A stretch of 64,000 nucleotides of DNA from Brachionus plicatilis. Taxonomy: Eukaryota; Rotifera; Eurotatoria; Ploima; Brachionidae. Positions 45,252-59,126 of this stretch are shown one piece after another. The DNA is taken from the NCBI GenBank assembly GCA_010279815.1, contig QEOQ01000141.1, positions 1,358,176-1,422,175 on the forward strand, given 5' to 3'. Each line of letters starts with the position of its first letter. The stretch's first letter is position 1. The notes below the pieces were generated by a model. It was given only the letters and a program-made list of their open reading frames with translations, did no database searches and was not told the origin of the DNA. A program made the translations under genes and the position numbers.

Positions 45252-46512
45252 GAATTACAAAATGTTTCCAATGTTGAAATTACAATAACATTGAAAAAGT
45301 GCGATGTTTCAAATTATTTTTTCAGTCTCATATAAAAAAATAATTTTAAGTTAATATTGCAAGCATAAAAAACTTCTTTTTTTTTATTTTGACTTTGGGT
45401 TTGTAATATGATGATATTTAAGATAATATTTGTAATTTAAGAAACTATCTACGCTCTGTTTTCTATTTTTTATAAAATGAGTATTTGTTAAAATGCATCA
45501 AACGAACGTCAATTATCACTAAAGTCAAAAGTAAAGAAAAAAACAAATGATATAGAAAAATTAATTTTAATTTTCTTTAATTTTTATTATTTATTTTTAA
45601 AAGCAAAGATTTAAGTAGAGAGGGCATTTGGATATTTTGGATTGTTGAAAGGGTAATACGAGGTCAACTAGATCAGAGCAAATTCTTTTTATAAATTTAA
45701 ATTATTAAATTTTTGTATCAGTTTGGGAATTAGGCATTCTATTAAATAATCCATTCAATTTGTTCACCTAATCTAAAAGTTTTTCAGCAAATTTAAATTT
45801 GATCACCTAATTCTATTTTGGTTCACCTTTTCGTGAACAAAAAATTAGGTGAACTTATTTTTCACAAACCCGAGAATTTTCATTTTATTTTATCTAATTT
45901 AACTTTATTTTTCATTTTTTAGTCATATTTTTTATTTTTATTCTGAAGGAGCATTAGCTCGGTACAGATAAAAAAAATATATTAATAAATTATTCAAAAG
46001 TTAAAAAAGAATTTTCAATATATTTTCAAATTTCCAAATAAAAATTTAACTCATTCTATTTCACCAAAGAGTTAAATTTAAATTTATTTATTTATTAGAT
46101 TCAATTAACGCCAGTTCTGGCGATGTAAAATTATAAAAAATAGTGTAAAAATATAAATATTTACCATAAAACGAAATAATTTGAAAAAAGAAAAATCATA
46201 AATTAGGTGATGTAAAATTTTTTTTTAAGAAATTATTTGGAAATTGTCTTCTAATAGCTGTTTTTGTTAATTTAAATTTTATAAAAAATAAATATTAAAA
46301 AATTGAATACAAAAACTTGATTTTTGCATAATTTTTAGAATAAAATTTCGTCAATTAATTATTCAAAAGTTAAGAAAAAATTTCTTTTTATTTTAAATAT
46401 GAAAATGCTTTCGATATTAACTTAAAATTATTTTTTCATTTGATACTGAAAAAAATATTTGAAACATCGCACTTTTCTATGTTTTTTCAACATTGGATAC
46501 ATTTTGTAATTC
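45252..46512. mobile_element. 1.26-kb unit bounded by ~110-bp inverted repeats
   Basis: 45252-45366 and 46405-46512 are inverted copies with modest divergence (shared GTGCGATGTTTCAAA and TAATTTTAAGTTAATAT). The interior contains a 93-bp hairpin of CACCTAAT/ATTAGGTG words (45762-45854), a LINE-like tail (45943-45991) and a CGCCA/TGGCG hairpin (46109-46122), so it is composite. No transposase was found, and no target duplication was found. Confidence 0.55.
45943..45991 (+). repeat. LINE-like 3' end: hairpin plus A/T tail
   Basis: CTGAAGGAGC-ATTA-GCTCGGTACAG then an A-rich run and ATTAATAAATTA. Best preserved copy of the tail also seen at 4723-4769. Confidence 0.5.
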
Positions 46513-47381
46513 ATAGACAAAAAATGAAAACATATTTTATCTCATTTTATTTTTTAATATATAGATTAATATTAAGATAACATTTTATAATGCATTGATT
46601 AATACAACCCTTTAAAATTTTTGATGACAGATATAATAACTTTGAATTCAAGTTTTTAACTTGAATTTTTAAAAAATAATGCTGATCCAAAATATTAACA
46701 AATTTTTTTAAATAAAAAATAATTTATTTTGAAAAAAGTCGAAATTGTGGACAACTAAATATATTTCAAACCCTCATGAGTTTATTTTTAGACTTTGAAA
46801 ACAAAAACATAGCTTGGTCTTCAATTTAATTTGCATATTCTAAAATTTATTTTGCTTGATGGGTGCAAAAAGATTTGTAAAATTTTTTGAATTTTTAACA
46901 AGAAAGACAATCAACTAATTTTTTTTATATAATAGTTAGGAAGAGACTTTTGCATAGTTTCAATCCCAAATTAAATCTATAAAACTTTTTTTAAATATAA
47001 TAAATTTTTTTTTTTAATAAACAATGCGGTTTTAAAATACAGAGTCTAAAACTCAAATGAAAATCAAATGGTTAAGCTGCTATGAAAAAAATAATTAATA
47101 ACTAAATAATAAATCAAATCGGTACATTCCCATGAAAATTGAACCTCAATTTTTTGAAACAATAAAAATTTTGAATATTTTTTTTAGAGTTGTACGTTGC
47201 TTTCTCTATTTAAATAATTTAATTTTGCTGAAAATTTTTATGTTTTTATTTCAAAATTTTTATTTAACAAAAAGAGCCTTTCTAAATTAAATTAGAAAAA
47301 TTGAATAAAAATTAAAAAAAATTGTAATTAAATTAATTTTAAAAAAATAAAAAAATTGTTTCGAACAATTAATTAAATAAA
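46513..47381. other. A+T-rich intergenic DNA
   Basis: Nothing recognised on either strand. Confidence 0.4.
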
Positions 47382-47986
47382 ATGATTTATTTTCTAATTT
47401 TGATAATGAGCTTACATAAACCGTCGGCTTTAGTGGGAATTTCCAGAAGTTCTTTGACCGGATCGCAAATTTCATTTGAAAATTATTACGAAAATAGAAG
47501 ATCTAGTAGTGGTCAGTTCTCAGAAAAACGATTTTTCAATTCAGAATTGCAGTTCGATTCAGACTTGGTTGAAAATTCGGAAGAAAATCAGATTTTGAAT
47601 TCTGGAATTGAAATTATCAATTTAGATAACAATGGACCCATAAAAGACTCAAGTTCAGAAAAAAATTTAAGAGAAGAAAAATTCCGAAAATTGTCTGAGA
47701 CCCAAAGCTTTAAGTTTCATAGCCTCAGAGACTTGCCGGCTAAAAATAAGAACGCTACAATAAAACATCATATTTTTGAAATTTTTCATCACGACAAAGG
47801 CATTTATCTTTTTCTGATTTAATTTTTATTTATTTTATAATTTATTTAATTAAAGAATTATCAATTTGGCAGCTGTTTGGAATCGAATACTTAATTATGC
47901 TTATTATTGGTGCAATAATAATTATCACAGTGATAGTTTATAAAAGTACATTTTTAGAGAAAAAAATTCAAACTAGATAGTAATTT
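47382..47986 (+). CDS. Unknown protein with C-terminal membrane segment
   Basis: A frame from ATG 47382 (or ATG 47406, giving MSLHKPSALVG) continues past 47799 if a 56-base intron 47800-47855 is removed. Its acceptor is AATTAAAG, and its first bases are GC rather than GT, so it would be a rare GC-AG intron. Exons 47382-47799 and 47856-47986 then join in frame. The first part is Ser/Glu/Asn-rich and probably disordered. Exon 2 encodes an aromatic stretch, one hydrophobic segment (about YLIMLIIGAIIIITVIV) and a short basic tail (KKIQTR) before TAG. This suggests a tail-anchored or type II membrane protein. Without splicing, the frame ends at 47822. I recognise no family. The splice call rests only on frame continuity and size. 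Confidence 0.5.
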
Positions 47987-48048
47987 TTATGTTGCTATAA
48001 AAGTGAATTATAAATTTAATCTAAAAAAATTCAAGCCTGGAAAGCTTT

Positions 48049-48189
48049 ATGGATCAAAAAATTGAACAAGCTCTGGAAAATAAAGACAGTCAACTAGATG
48101 AACGTCCTGAAAAGAAAATGTCTCAACTCGACTTGACAGACAAAACTGAACAGGTTGTTTTTGATATTAGAAGTCTTCATAAAAATTAA
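48049..48189 (+). CDS. Possible small ORF, 46 residues
   Basis: ATG 48049 to TAA 48187 encodes a hydrophilic, mostly acidic peptide (KIEQALENKDSQLDERPEK). Codons are less A/T-rich than the flanks. It could also be a downstream exon of the neighbouring gene. No homology recognised; low confidence. Confidence 0.25.
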   Translation: MDQKIEQALENKDSQLDERPEKKMSQLDLTDKTEQVVFDIRSLHKN

Positions 48190-48680
48190 ATTAATGATTC
48201 GAACGAAATGAATAATTTGAAAATTTGATTAATTTTTATTGATAATTAACAAATTTTTTATTTTTGTTTTGTATTTAATCTTCTATTAATTTTTTCATAA
48301 AAAGTATTATTCCAATTTGTTTTTATTAAAATTATTCAAATTTTTTGAAAATATGTTTTTTTTATTAATATTGGATTAGTATCGAATTAGTCATAAATAT
48401 GTGTCTTGTGTTAAGTTACAGTGGTGCAACGTTTTTCTATTTAATCAAAATAAATGGAAATTACAGATAGTATTTCTTTTTAAAATTCTCCTATTTAAAA
48501 CAGATTTTTATTTGAAAAAATTATTTTCGCTCACTGAGCTGAAAGGAAGAAATGGCACCAACAGCAGTGATGGTGTCCAAAAAGACTTGAAAAATACTTG
48601 AAAAACCTTAACCTCTTTTATAGGTAAAGGTAACAGTTTTATCCAAAATAAAAATAGAAAAAGACTAAAGAGATCTCAAT

Positions 48681-49754
48681 TAAAAACCTCTCTGAAAGTT
48701 TTTTGAAAAAAATTTTAAATTTCTTCAATCTTTGTCTAGCAAAATCCATGATCCCTAAACAATGGAAAATCTCAAGGATTTCCATGTTACCAAAAAAGAG
48801 AACATCTAATGACCCATCTAAGTACCGCCCAATAAGCGTTACTAGTTGTCTAGGCAAGATATTAGAACGCATAGTAAGAAATAGGTTAAATAAGTATCTT
48901 GAAGAAAATAGCTTGATCTGCTTGCAACAATCAGGCTTTCGAGCACATAGGCGAACAGCTGATAATCTTGTTTTCATGACTCAAAAAATATCTGAAACTT
49001 TCAATAGGAAAAAAAAAGTGTGCTCTTTATTTTTTGACATTTCTCAAGCCTTTGATAAAACTTGGCACAATGGAATACTCTACAAAATGTCCCAATTAAA
49101 AGTACCACTCTATATATTGGAGTGGGTAAGAGATTTCCTCAATAATAGGAAGTTTTTTGTAAAAGTTAATGAATATTCTTTATAATATTGCACAAAAGTC
49201 TTGGAAACTTAACCACAATACTTTGATAAATATATATAAATCATTAATTGGCTCTATTATTGATTATAGCTTCTTTATTCCTATTCTAGTCTCTAAGACC
49301 AACCACTCTAGGCTACAAGTTCTCCAAAATATTTCAATTAAGTTTAGTTATAATCTTCCTCATGATACTCCATCGGATCTTCTGATAAATTTCCTAGATG
49401 ACATAAATCTTGATAAGATAGAAGTTCGTTTAAATAAACTATTTATAAAATATCTCAAAAATAGTGTTATCTTCAAAAATTCACTTACTATTGATTTAAT
49501 CAAAGAATATGTCAGTGCCTTTGTTAACAGCTCAAGACCCTGTAAGAAAAAAACACCTTTATGNNNNNNNNNNNNNNNNNNNNNNNNNNNNNNNNNNNNN
49601 NNNNNNNNNNNNNNNNNNNNNNNNNNNNNNNNNNNNNNNNNNNNNNNNNNNNNNNNNNNNNNNNNNNNNNNNNNNNNNNNNNNNNNNNNNNNNNNNNNNN
49701 NNNNNNNNNNNNNNNNNNNNNNNNNNNNNNNNNNNNNNAAAAAAAAAAAAAAAA
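48681..49754 (+). mobile_element. 5'-truncated LINE with 14-bp target duplication and poly-A tail
   Basis: AAAGAGATCTCAAT occurs at 48667-48680 and again at 49755-49768, right after a poly-A run, exactly as target-primed reverse transcription leaves it. The insert begins inside the polymerase (KNLSESF...SMIPKQWKIS), keeps SKYRPISVTSCLGKILERI, QQSGFRAHRRTADNL and the motif A region FFDISQAFD, then jumps at about 49170-49185 to thumb-domain text (KSLIGSIIDYSFFI). The GVPQG and YxDD blocks are deleted, so it cannot be active. The 3' part falls in a 175-base gap (49564-49738). Confidence 0.88.
49564..49738. other. Assembly gap (175 N)
   Basis: Undetermined bases near the 3' end of the LINE, just before its poly-A tail. 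Confidence 0.99.
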
Positions 49755-49957
49755 AAAGAGATCTCAATATAAATAAAATATATCAATAAAAATATGGGAT
49801 CACAAAAATTTTCTGCCAAGATTTTCAAGAGATAATTGTTACATTTTTCTCTTAAATGTCTCTTCAATTATTTGATTAAATTCTCAAAGTAAAGGTTTTC
49901 TAATAATTATTAAATCTGATTTCAAATAAATTTATATATTGTAACATTAAATAATTT

Positions 49958-50571
49958 GGGTCATGTCCAGAATGTGATCAGTGATCAATGATCACATATT
50001 TCGTGATCAAAAAAGCCTCTAATTTATGAAAAAATAAAAAAAATTTTTTTTGGTGATCAGAAAAAATTATATGGTGATCTGGAAATTTTTTAAAATATAT
50101 TAAACTTTATTAACAATTTTCAAAAAAAAATTTAAGTCTCAATTTTCAAAATAAAATAAAACAAAATCTGAATTATTTTTTGTGTTTTTTTGACATTTGC
50201 AATTTAACACCCTTTTCATTTTTCATAAATTCACAGCAAATGCTACATTCTACCTGATTTGACTGTTTGCTTAATGCTTTTTTTGCAGCTAATTTGCTGC
50301 ATCGGACAATTCTACTGGGACCAAAGCAATTTCTTTGTAAAAACTGCCTTTTCTTTTACGGTTTTTAAATCTTAAAATACATTTCAAAAACTTATAGTTT
50401 ATTATGGTGAGTTGCAATTTTTTTTTGTTTTTTTATTTCATTCAATATTAACATAATTTTAAAATTTTGAAATTTCTAGAATGAAAAAAATTTTTCATTT
50501 CAACAAAAAAATTTTTATGTGATAAAACAAAAATTTTGGCGATCAAAATGATCACATTCTGGACATAACCC
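49958..50571 (-). mobile_element. hAT-type non-autonomous element with GATCA arrays
   Basis: 614 bp, ends GGGTCATGTCCAGAATGTG and CACATTCTGGACATAACCC, flanked by exact 8-bp AATAATTT at 49950-49957 and 50572-50579. The left end is packed with TGATCA words (at least five in the first 130 bases). A minus-strand relic in the middle (about 50190-50330) reads RIVRCSKLAAKKA and VECSICCEFM...KKH, possibly a decayed BED finger of a hAT transposase. Confidence 0.85.
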
Positions 50572-50579
50572 AATAATTT

Positions 50580-51760
50580 AATATCAAATTAATATTAAAT
50601 GTGGGAAGTTATTTAATGTGTAAACCTGGATAAAACTTTTGAAAAGTGTTTTATTTTCTTTATTAACATCTTATGGTGTAACGTAGGGACATTTTTGTGG
50701 AAAGTTAATTAACACATAATAAATATTTCAAAATAATAATTTTTGAGGTGAATACCTGCAGTAAAAAGGTAAATAGAGTTTCAGTCTTTAAAAATTAACC
50801 CAGTTTATCCCAAAAATAATCTATTTGACCGAATTACCCCGTATTCCTGTTTTCATTTAGCCTTTTTGTTCAAAATTTGTCATTTAAATTTATGAAACCG
50901 TTTATTTTGGAAATTATTTTATGCAAAATTTTTTTGTATTTTATTGTACTATTTAAGCCTTATCCGTCGAAGATATAAAACAATATAAACAATAAACAAT
51001 TAATGCAAATTTTTGATAAAATTTTTATGAAATCAAAAATATATTAATTTTAATAAAAACTAATTTAAAATATTACATAAATTAAAGATGATTATTTTGA
51101 GTAATTAAGTCATTCAGTCTTAATTTAGTTTTGGTTAATTTACGTATTTTACTTAAATTTGCGTAAATTAACTAAAAAGTCAAGTGTCGAAAAATGCTGA
51201 AAGTTTGGTCTCAATATTCTGACGTGTAGCATAGCATGTTGATTCAACTTCCTCATTAAACTTAATCTTTATTAAAAGACTTAGGAATAGAAAACATGAT
51301 TTTGCTTGTCGTCAATTTATTTTTCAAATAAAATTTTCAAATCAAAATTTATTTTGCTTGCTGGATTTATAAAAATTCATTAAAAAATTTTCAATTAAAT
51401 TTTTTTTTATTTTATGAAAAAATGAAATTTTCATTAATGATTATATTTAATAAGAAAAATGCAATCGACTCCTACATTCTGTCTTTGAGTTCTAAATATC
51501 TGCTAGAAAAATTTTAAAATGGTGGTGAAATTTTCAAAGAAAATTCTAAAAATAACCAGTGATTGAAGCCATCTATTCAGTAGCGTTTAAAGTGCTACTA
51601 ATGTCAACATTTATAATCTAAAATAGCTAATTTTTTTAAATAAAATTTTAAAACCTGTTTAAAAAAATAAATTAATAAATTTTTTTGTCGAGGGCAAAGT
51701 GTTTGCGTAATAGCTTGTTTTTGTTGGGATTCGATAAAAGAGCGTCACAACTTTTTTTAT
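50580..51760. other. A+T-rich intergenic DNA
   Basis: No gene seen. A few TTTACGT/CGTAAA words near 51140-51175 recall the TA-type element but have no ends. Confidence 0.35.
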
Positions 51761-51831
51761 TTTAAGCCTAAAGAATATTAACTTTGCTTTATAAGAGTGG
51801 CAATAAAAAAAAAACCAATCCTATTATTCAA

Positions 51832-51845
51832 GTTGTCATGGCAAC
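51832..51845. promoter_or_regulatory. X-box (RFX site) upstream of the forkhead gene
   Basis: GTTGTCATGGCAAC fits the RFX palindrome GTNRYC-N2-RGYAAC with both half-sites, 292 bases before the forkhead ATG. A CCAAT word lies just upstream (51814-51818). RFX factors bind such sites in ciliary-gene promoters. A regulatory role is inferred from match and position. Confidence 0.6.
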
Positions 51846-52136
51846 AACCAAGTTGAAGGCGATGCGAATATGTCCCACACCTGAATTTTTTATCATAAAA
51901 TGCTAATGATCCACTACCTCACATAAATCGAATATTTTTGGTAATTATTTCGCTCATCGGTGTCACTGTTGCTTTGTTTTTTGCGACATTAAAAACTTTT
52001 TTTTTTTTAAACTTAAATTTTAAAATTTTATGTTCATGTCTTGGAATAAATTAAGAGACATGTTTTTTCAAGCAAAATTATTGATTTATTTATTTATAAC
52101 AAGCTATGTTCAAAAATAAAATTTTAAAAATTAAAG

Positions 52137-54874
<2,738 letters not shown>

Positions 54875-55193
54875 TAATATTCAAAATTTTAAAATTTGTA
54901 AATTAGTTTATTTTTTTATTTTTGTCATTTATTTTCTTTTACTTAATGTTGTTTTTTATTTTTTAGTTTTTAGATTATTTTTAAAAACTTGAATTTTTTT
55001 TACACAAAAATGAATAGAATGGAATAAAAATTTTCGTTCAAGGTTTTTTTAGATTTTTCAGCAAAAGTTTTCATAAAATCAAATTAAAATAAAATAAATA
55101 AAAATAACAAATAAACTTAGAATTATAAACTTATTAACATACTATATATACAACTTCTTTTATTTTTCGATGTAAAAAAGATAGACGAATCGC
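54875..55193. other. 3' flank of the forkhead gene
   Basis: A/T-rich; AATAAA at about 55023 may be the polyadenylation signal. Confidence 0.4.
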
Positions 55194-55195
55194 TA

Positions 55196-55685
55196 CAGTG
55201 GTGATTTGATAACAGTATTTTACGAAAAATTACGTACAATACCGTAAATTAGTCAAATTTTACCACATTTTACGTAAATTAACGTAAAATCCGAAAAGAG
55301 AAATTGCGTAAATTTTCAGGGTTTTGAGATAATTTTGGTAAAATTTGGTAAAATTCAAAAAAAAATATTTTTTTAACCAATTAAATATTTTTCGAAAAAA
55401 AATACATTTTTTCAAAAATTTTGAATTTTGAATTGGCCGTTTTGAATTTTACCTAATTTTACCAAAATTATTTCAAAATCTGAAAATTTACGCAATTTTT
55501 CGTAAAATACCTCTTTTTTCTCTTTTCGGATTTTACGTTAATTTCCGTATGTGGTAAAATTTGACTAATTACGTTAATTTCCGTATGTGGTAAAATTTGA
55601 CTAATTACGTTAATTTCCGTATGTGGTAAAATTTGACGGTATTTTACGTAATTTTTCGTAAAATACTGTTATCAAATCACCACTG
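55196..55685. mobile_element. TA-flanked palindromic element with internal 36-bp tandem repeat
   Basis: 490 bp between TA dinucleotides (55194-55195, 55686-55687). Ends CAGTGGTGATTTGATAACAG and its exact complement. The arms are inverted copies made of TTTTACGTAA-type words. The right arm contains a 36-bp unit (starting ACGTTAATTTCCGTATG) repeated almost three times at 55535-55637. TA duplication and CAGTGG ends point to the Tc1/mariner superfamily. No coding. Confidence 0.88.
55535..55637. repeat. 36-bp tandem repeat, ~2.9 copies
   Basis: Units start at 55535, 55571 and 55607 and are identical by eye over their length. The matching left arm has only one unit, so the expansion followed insertion. 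Confidence 0.9.
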
Positions 55686-55944
55686 TATGTTAAAGGATTT
55701 GTATATGAGGATTGCACTCTTCCTTCTTTTTTTTTTTTAAATTTAAAACAAAAAATAAACTTTAAAAATTGTTGTGAATTTGAAAAATTAAAGCTTTTAT
55801 CAGGCAGTTAATCAATTACATTTAAAATTTAAAAATTAAAAAAAACATAACGGCTAATAAGTAAAATTGGCGGAAAAATATAAAAAATTAGAAAAGAAAT
55901 TAACTTTAAGTTAACCAATGAGATTGGAAAAATACTATCACTAA

Positions 55945-56451
55945 TTTAACACTAGAAAGCCCGACTGGTCAAATTGATCCGATTTTAGGTTATAAACTTC
56001 ATTGAACTAAAAAAGATATTGAAAATTTTTTTTTCACTTCAATTCGTAAAAATAATTTAAAATTTATACAAATCTATTGTTTAAATTCATTTTAATAGTC
56101 AAAAAAAATTTTTTCCTTTTAAGTCCCGAATCATTAGTTTATGTGCTAAGTTAAAATAAAAAATAAAAATTTTTATTCAAATGCTAAAAACGTAGTGCTG
56201 CTTTGATCACTCTGACAATAAAAAACTTTAGAGAGATTAATTCTTATTTTTTTAAATTAATAAATAAATATTAATGATTAGATAATAATTGTAATTTTTT
56301 TCGTAAAATTGAAAAGGAATCTTGAAATTAATTTTTCATTTTTTAAATTTAAAGATTAAGCTTAAAAAATCTTAAAAAAATCCATTTGACTATTTTTGAC
56401 CAAACAATTAATAAATGATTGTCATGTCAAATTGGCCCAATCGAGCTTAAA
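55945..56451. mobile_element. Possible piggyBac-like remnant
   Basis: At 55948 TTAACACTAGAAAGCCCGAC and then TGGTCAAATTGATCC resemble piggyBac ends, which follow TTAA. At 56410-56450 TCAAATTGGCCCAATCGAGC runs into TTAA in the opposite sense, and the two are imperfect inverted repeats. Interior A/T-rich, no transposase. Weak. Confidence 0.3.
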
Positions 56452-56511
56452 CAATATAAAAAAATGGGTTTAAAAAAATTTTATAATGAATATGTGAATC
56501 ACTTTAAGTGC

Positions 56512-56777
56512 TGGTACAAAGGATGTATCAGTTTCTACAATTTGCAGAACATGTTTTAGTCGGTCCAGATTAAAGTTCTCGCATTTTTTATATTTTGTTT
56601 TTTGTACTAAAATTCACAATGTTCTGAATTTTGCAGACTTTTTCAGAATCAGTATATTGGTGGTACAAAGAATGTATCAATTACTAAAATTTACAGAACA
56701 TGCTTTGGTCCTTCTGAACTTAAGCTTTGACACTTTTAATATTTTGTTTTTGATGTTAGTACCAAAATTCGAAATGC
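56512..56777 (+). repeat. Two direct copies of the palindrome-family arm (E4)
   Basis: 56512-56625 and 56661-56777 are direct, diverged copies of a unit GGTACAAAG..TGTATC...TTTGCAGAACA...AAAATTCACAATG. The unit is the right arm of the E2 palindrome (28090-28215). Confidence 0.7.
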
Positions 56778-57705
56778 CCCTTTCTAATTGGAATTTTTTT
56801 TGCAATTTGTGTATCAATTTTAATTAAATGATATAACTGATATATTTTTAATTAAATAGTATAAATCCGATTTATTTTTTTTAATATGTTGTTTATTTTT
56901 ATGTCAAAAATAAATAGTTCATTAAAAAAATTAGGCATTTCTCATTTAATTTGCCCCATTTTATTAGAGATTTCTAAAATATTTTCTAACAAATTATTAG
57001 ATGCAATTTTATCAATTAAATTAATTATATTATTAAAGAAAAATTTAAATTGTATTTAAAAAAAAAGCAATTTTTTATTTAAATTAATATATTTACTATA
57101 TTTATTTCTTAAAGTGCTATAAGGATTACTTGAAGTATAACTCTGATCTCGGAGACAAAATTTAAAATTTTTATATTTTTCCATTAAAAAGAACTGGCTT
57201 TAGTAAAAAAATGACCCGTTGATGAAAATCATTCATTGTAAAATTCTCCAAAAAAAAATAATGAATTTAAGATTATATAAAACTTATTTATTGAATAAAT
57301 ATTTTTCGAAAAAAAATTTATTTAGACAAAAAATTACATGCATTTTTAGAAAAATATAAATGAGATTCTTTCAAATTACATAAATTAATTAAGGAAGAGT
57401 AAACCAAGGATCAATACGAAAGTAGTAATTTTGAGAATGAAAATAAATTGTTTTCTGATAGTGCCATAAATAAATTTTGAATTGTTTAAGGATTCCAAAA
57501 AAAATTTCAAATTAATATTTCCACGTTGTAATAAAATATTAAAAATGCAATTAATTTTCAGAGTTTTTCCAAAAGCTGAATTCATATTTAGCAGTTTATT
57601 TCCAGCAATAACAATTTCAAATATATTTATAGCACGATAAGAATAACTAATTTTTGATCATTTTACAAACTGTAATTGCTCTATCGCTTTTAACTAATCA
57701 TAGCA
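56778..57705. other. A+T-rich intergenic DNA
   Basis: Nothing recognised apart from the 3' flank of the minus-strand gene below. Confidence 0.4.
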
Positions 57706-58556
57706 TTAAAGCATTCCAACTCTACTCATTGAGCTCAAACTAGTTTGTTGAGTTGCAGATGGATTTCCAAATGGCATTGTACCATACAAAAATTCACGTT
57801 TAAAATTCTTATAATTTCCAATACAAAATTGATAAAATCTCGACAAGAACAAATGCAGCAAATAAAAAAATACAGCACTCATTCCAAATATCTAAAATTA
57901 AAGATAAGATTTTGTTAAATATTTTTACTTAAAATAAAATTACTCCAGCAGCCAAAAATGTGTTTCGATCAACTGCATTAATAAACAACGTAGGGTCGTT
58001 CTCTATCTGAAATTCTCTTATCATCATTGGAATCGAAATGCCAATAAACAAAAGTGCAAAAAAAAGATCTGAAAACTAAAATAAAAAATAAAACTTTAAA
58101 AATTTTTAAAATGCTTGATTACGCTTATAAAAATTGGCGTATATCTTGAATCAGCGATGTTGCATCCATTTAATAACTCAACCATGAATGTAAGCAAAGT
58201 TACTGCTATACCAACTGCATAGATTACTATGGCTGCTATTCGAGTTGACTTGAATTCTTCAGGTACTTCATTTTCGAAGTTCACATGATACTTTGGAATT
58301 ATCACTACACAAATTAAAGCTCCAAGAAGAGAAAGCTTTTAAAAAATTAAAAAATTTTTTATTTTAATTTGAATATTTAAATTACAAAAATTAAAAATCT
58401 GAGAAAGAGTAGAGGAAGCAAATAAAGAAAGTAAGGATTGCATCTTCCACGCAAAGGAAACGCGGGTACTGGTAGCTCAAGCTTTGAATTAACCGGTGGT
58501 TCAGATAGTTGATTGGGCAGAGGCACCGACGACGTCTGATTATAAACCGATATCAT
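57706..58556 (-). CDS. Four-transmembrane protein, MARVEL-like, unknown
   Basis: Minus-strand gene with four exons, 58386-58556, 58123-58335, 57944-58075 and 57706-57891, and three introns of 50, 47 and 52 bases, all phase 0 with GT..AG borders. The 233-residue protein starts at ATG 58554-58556 and ends at TAA 57706-57708. A Pro/Ser-rich N-terminus (about 38 residues) is followed by four hydrophobic segments at about 45-70, 88-110, 129-146 and 170-192, then a hydrophilic Ser/Thr/Asn-rich tail. The segment arrangement, with short loops and both ends presumably in the cytosol, resembles MARVEL/tetraspan vesicle proteins, but no signature residues settle it. The consistent splicing makes the gene itself secure. 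It faces the acid phosphatase gene with 570 bases between starts, a divergent arrangement. Confidence 0.82.
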
Positions 58557-59126
58557 TTTATCTAAAATTTTTAACTTTTAAAATTAAACAAAAAAACTTC
58601 TATTCTTATTAATATTTATATTTATTTTTAATGAACCAAAAATGGTTAAATGATTTTTTTGAAATTGTTGTTTTTCTAACAAAACACAACTAATTTGACA
58701 AGGCTAATTTGGGAATATGAATTTTAAAATTGCTCGAAAAACAAAAATTCTCTTGACCATGTAAGATTTTTTAATTGAAATTTAAAATAAAAAATTAGAC
58801 CTTCATCTAAAAAAGATTCAATTTCTCACAAGGAAATTATTTATTCATCAACTCTGTTTTTCATTAGTCTAATTAAAAATTTTCAATTTTTTATTTTTTA
58901 CTTTCGATTTACTCATCGTTTTCATATTCGAAGAGGATGAAAATAATTTTAACTTTAAATTTAGTAAATTCACCAAACAATTAACTTTGATGCGTTAATA
59001 TACAATTTCTTATTAGTATGGATATTTTTTTATAAGACCTATTTTCTATTTATAATCTAATTTTAGCTAGTTCCAAATCAAATTATATCTCTTGAAATTT
59101 AAAACAAAAAATATCCTAAGACTGAA
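58557..59126. promoter_or_regulatory. Divergent intergenic promoter region
   Basis: 570 bases separate the starts of the minus-strand four-TM gene and the plus-strand phosphatase. Promoters of both should lie here. The sequence is A/T-rich and no specific element is convincing. Confidence 0.4.
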
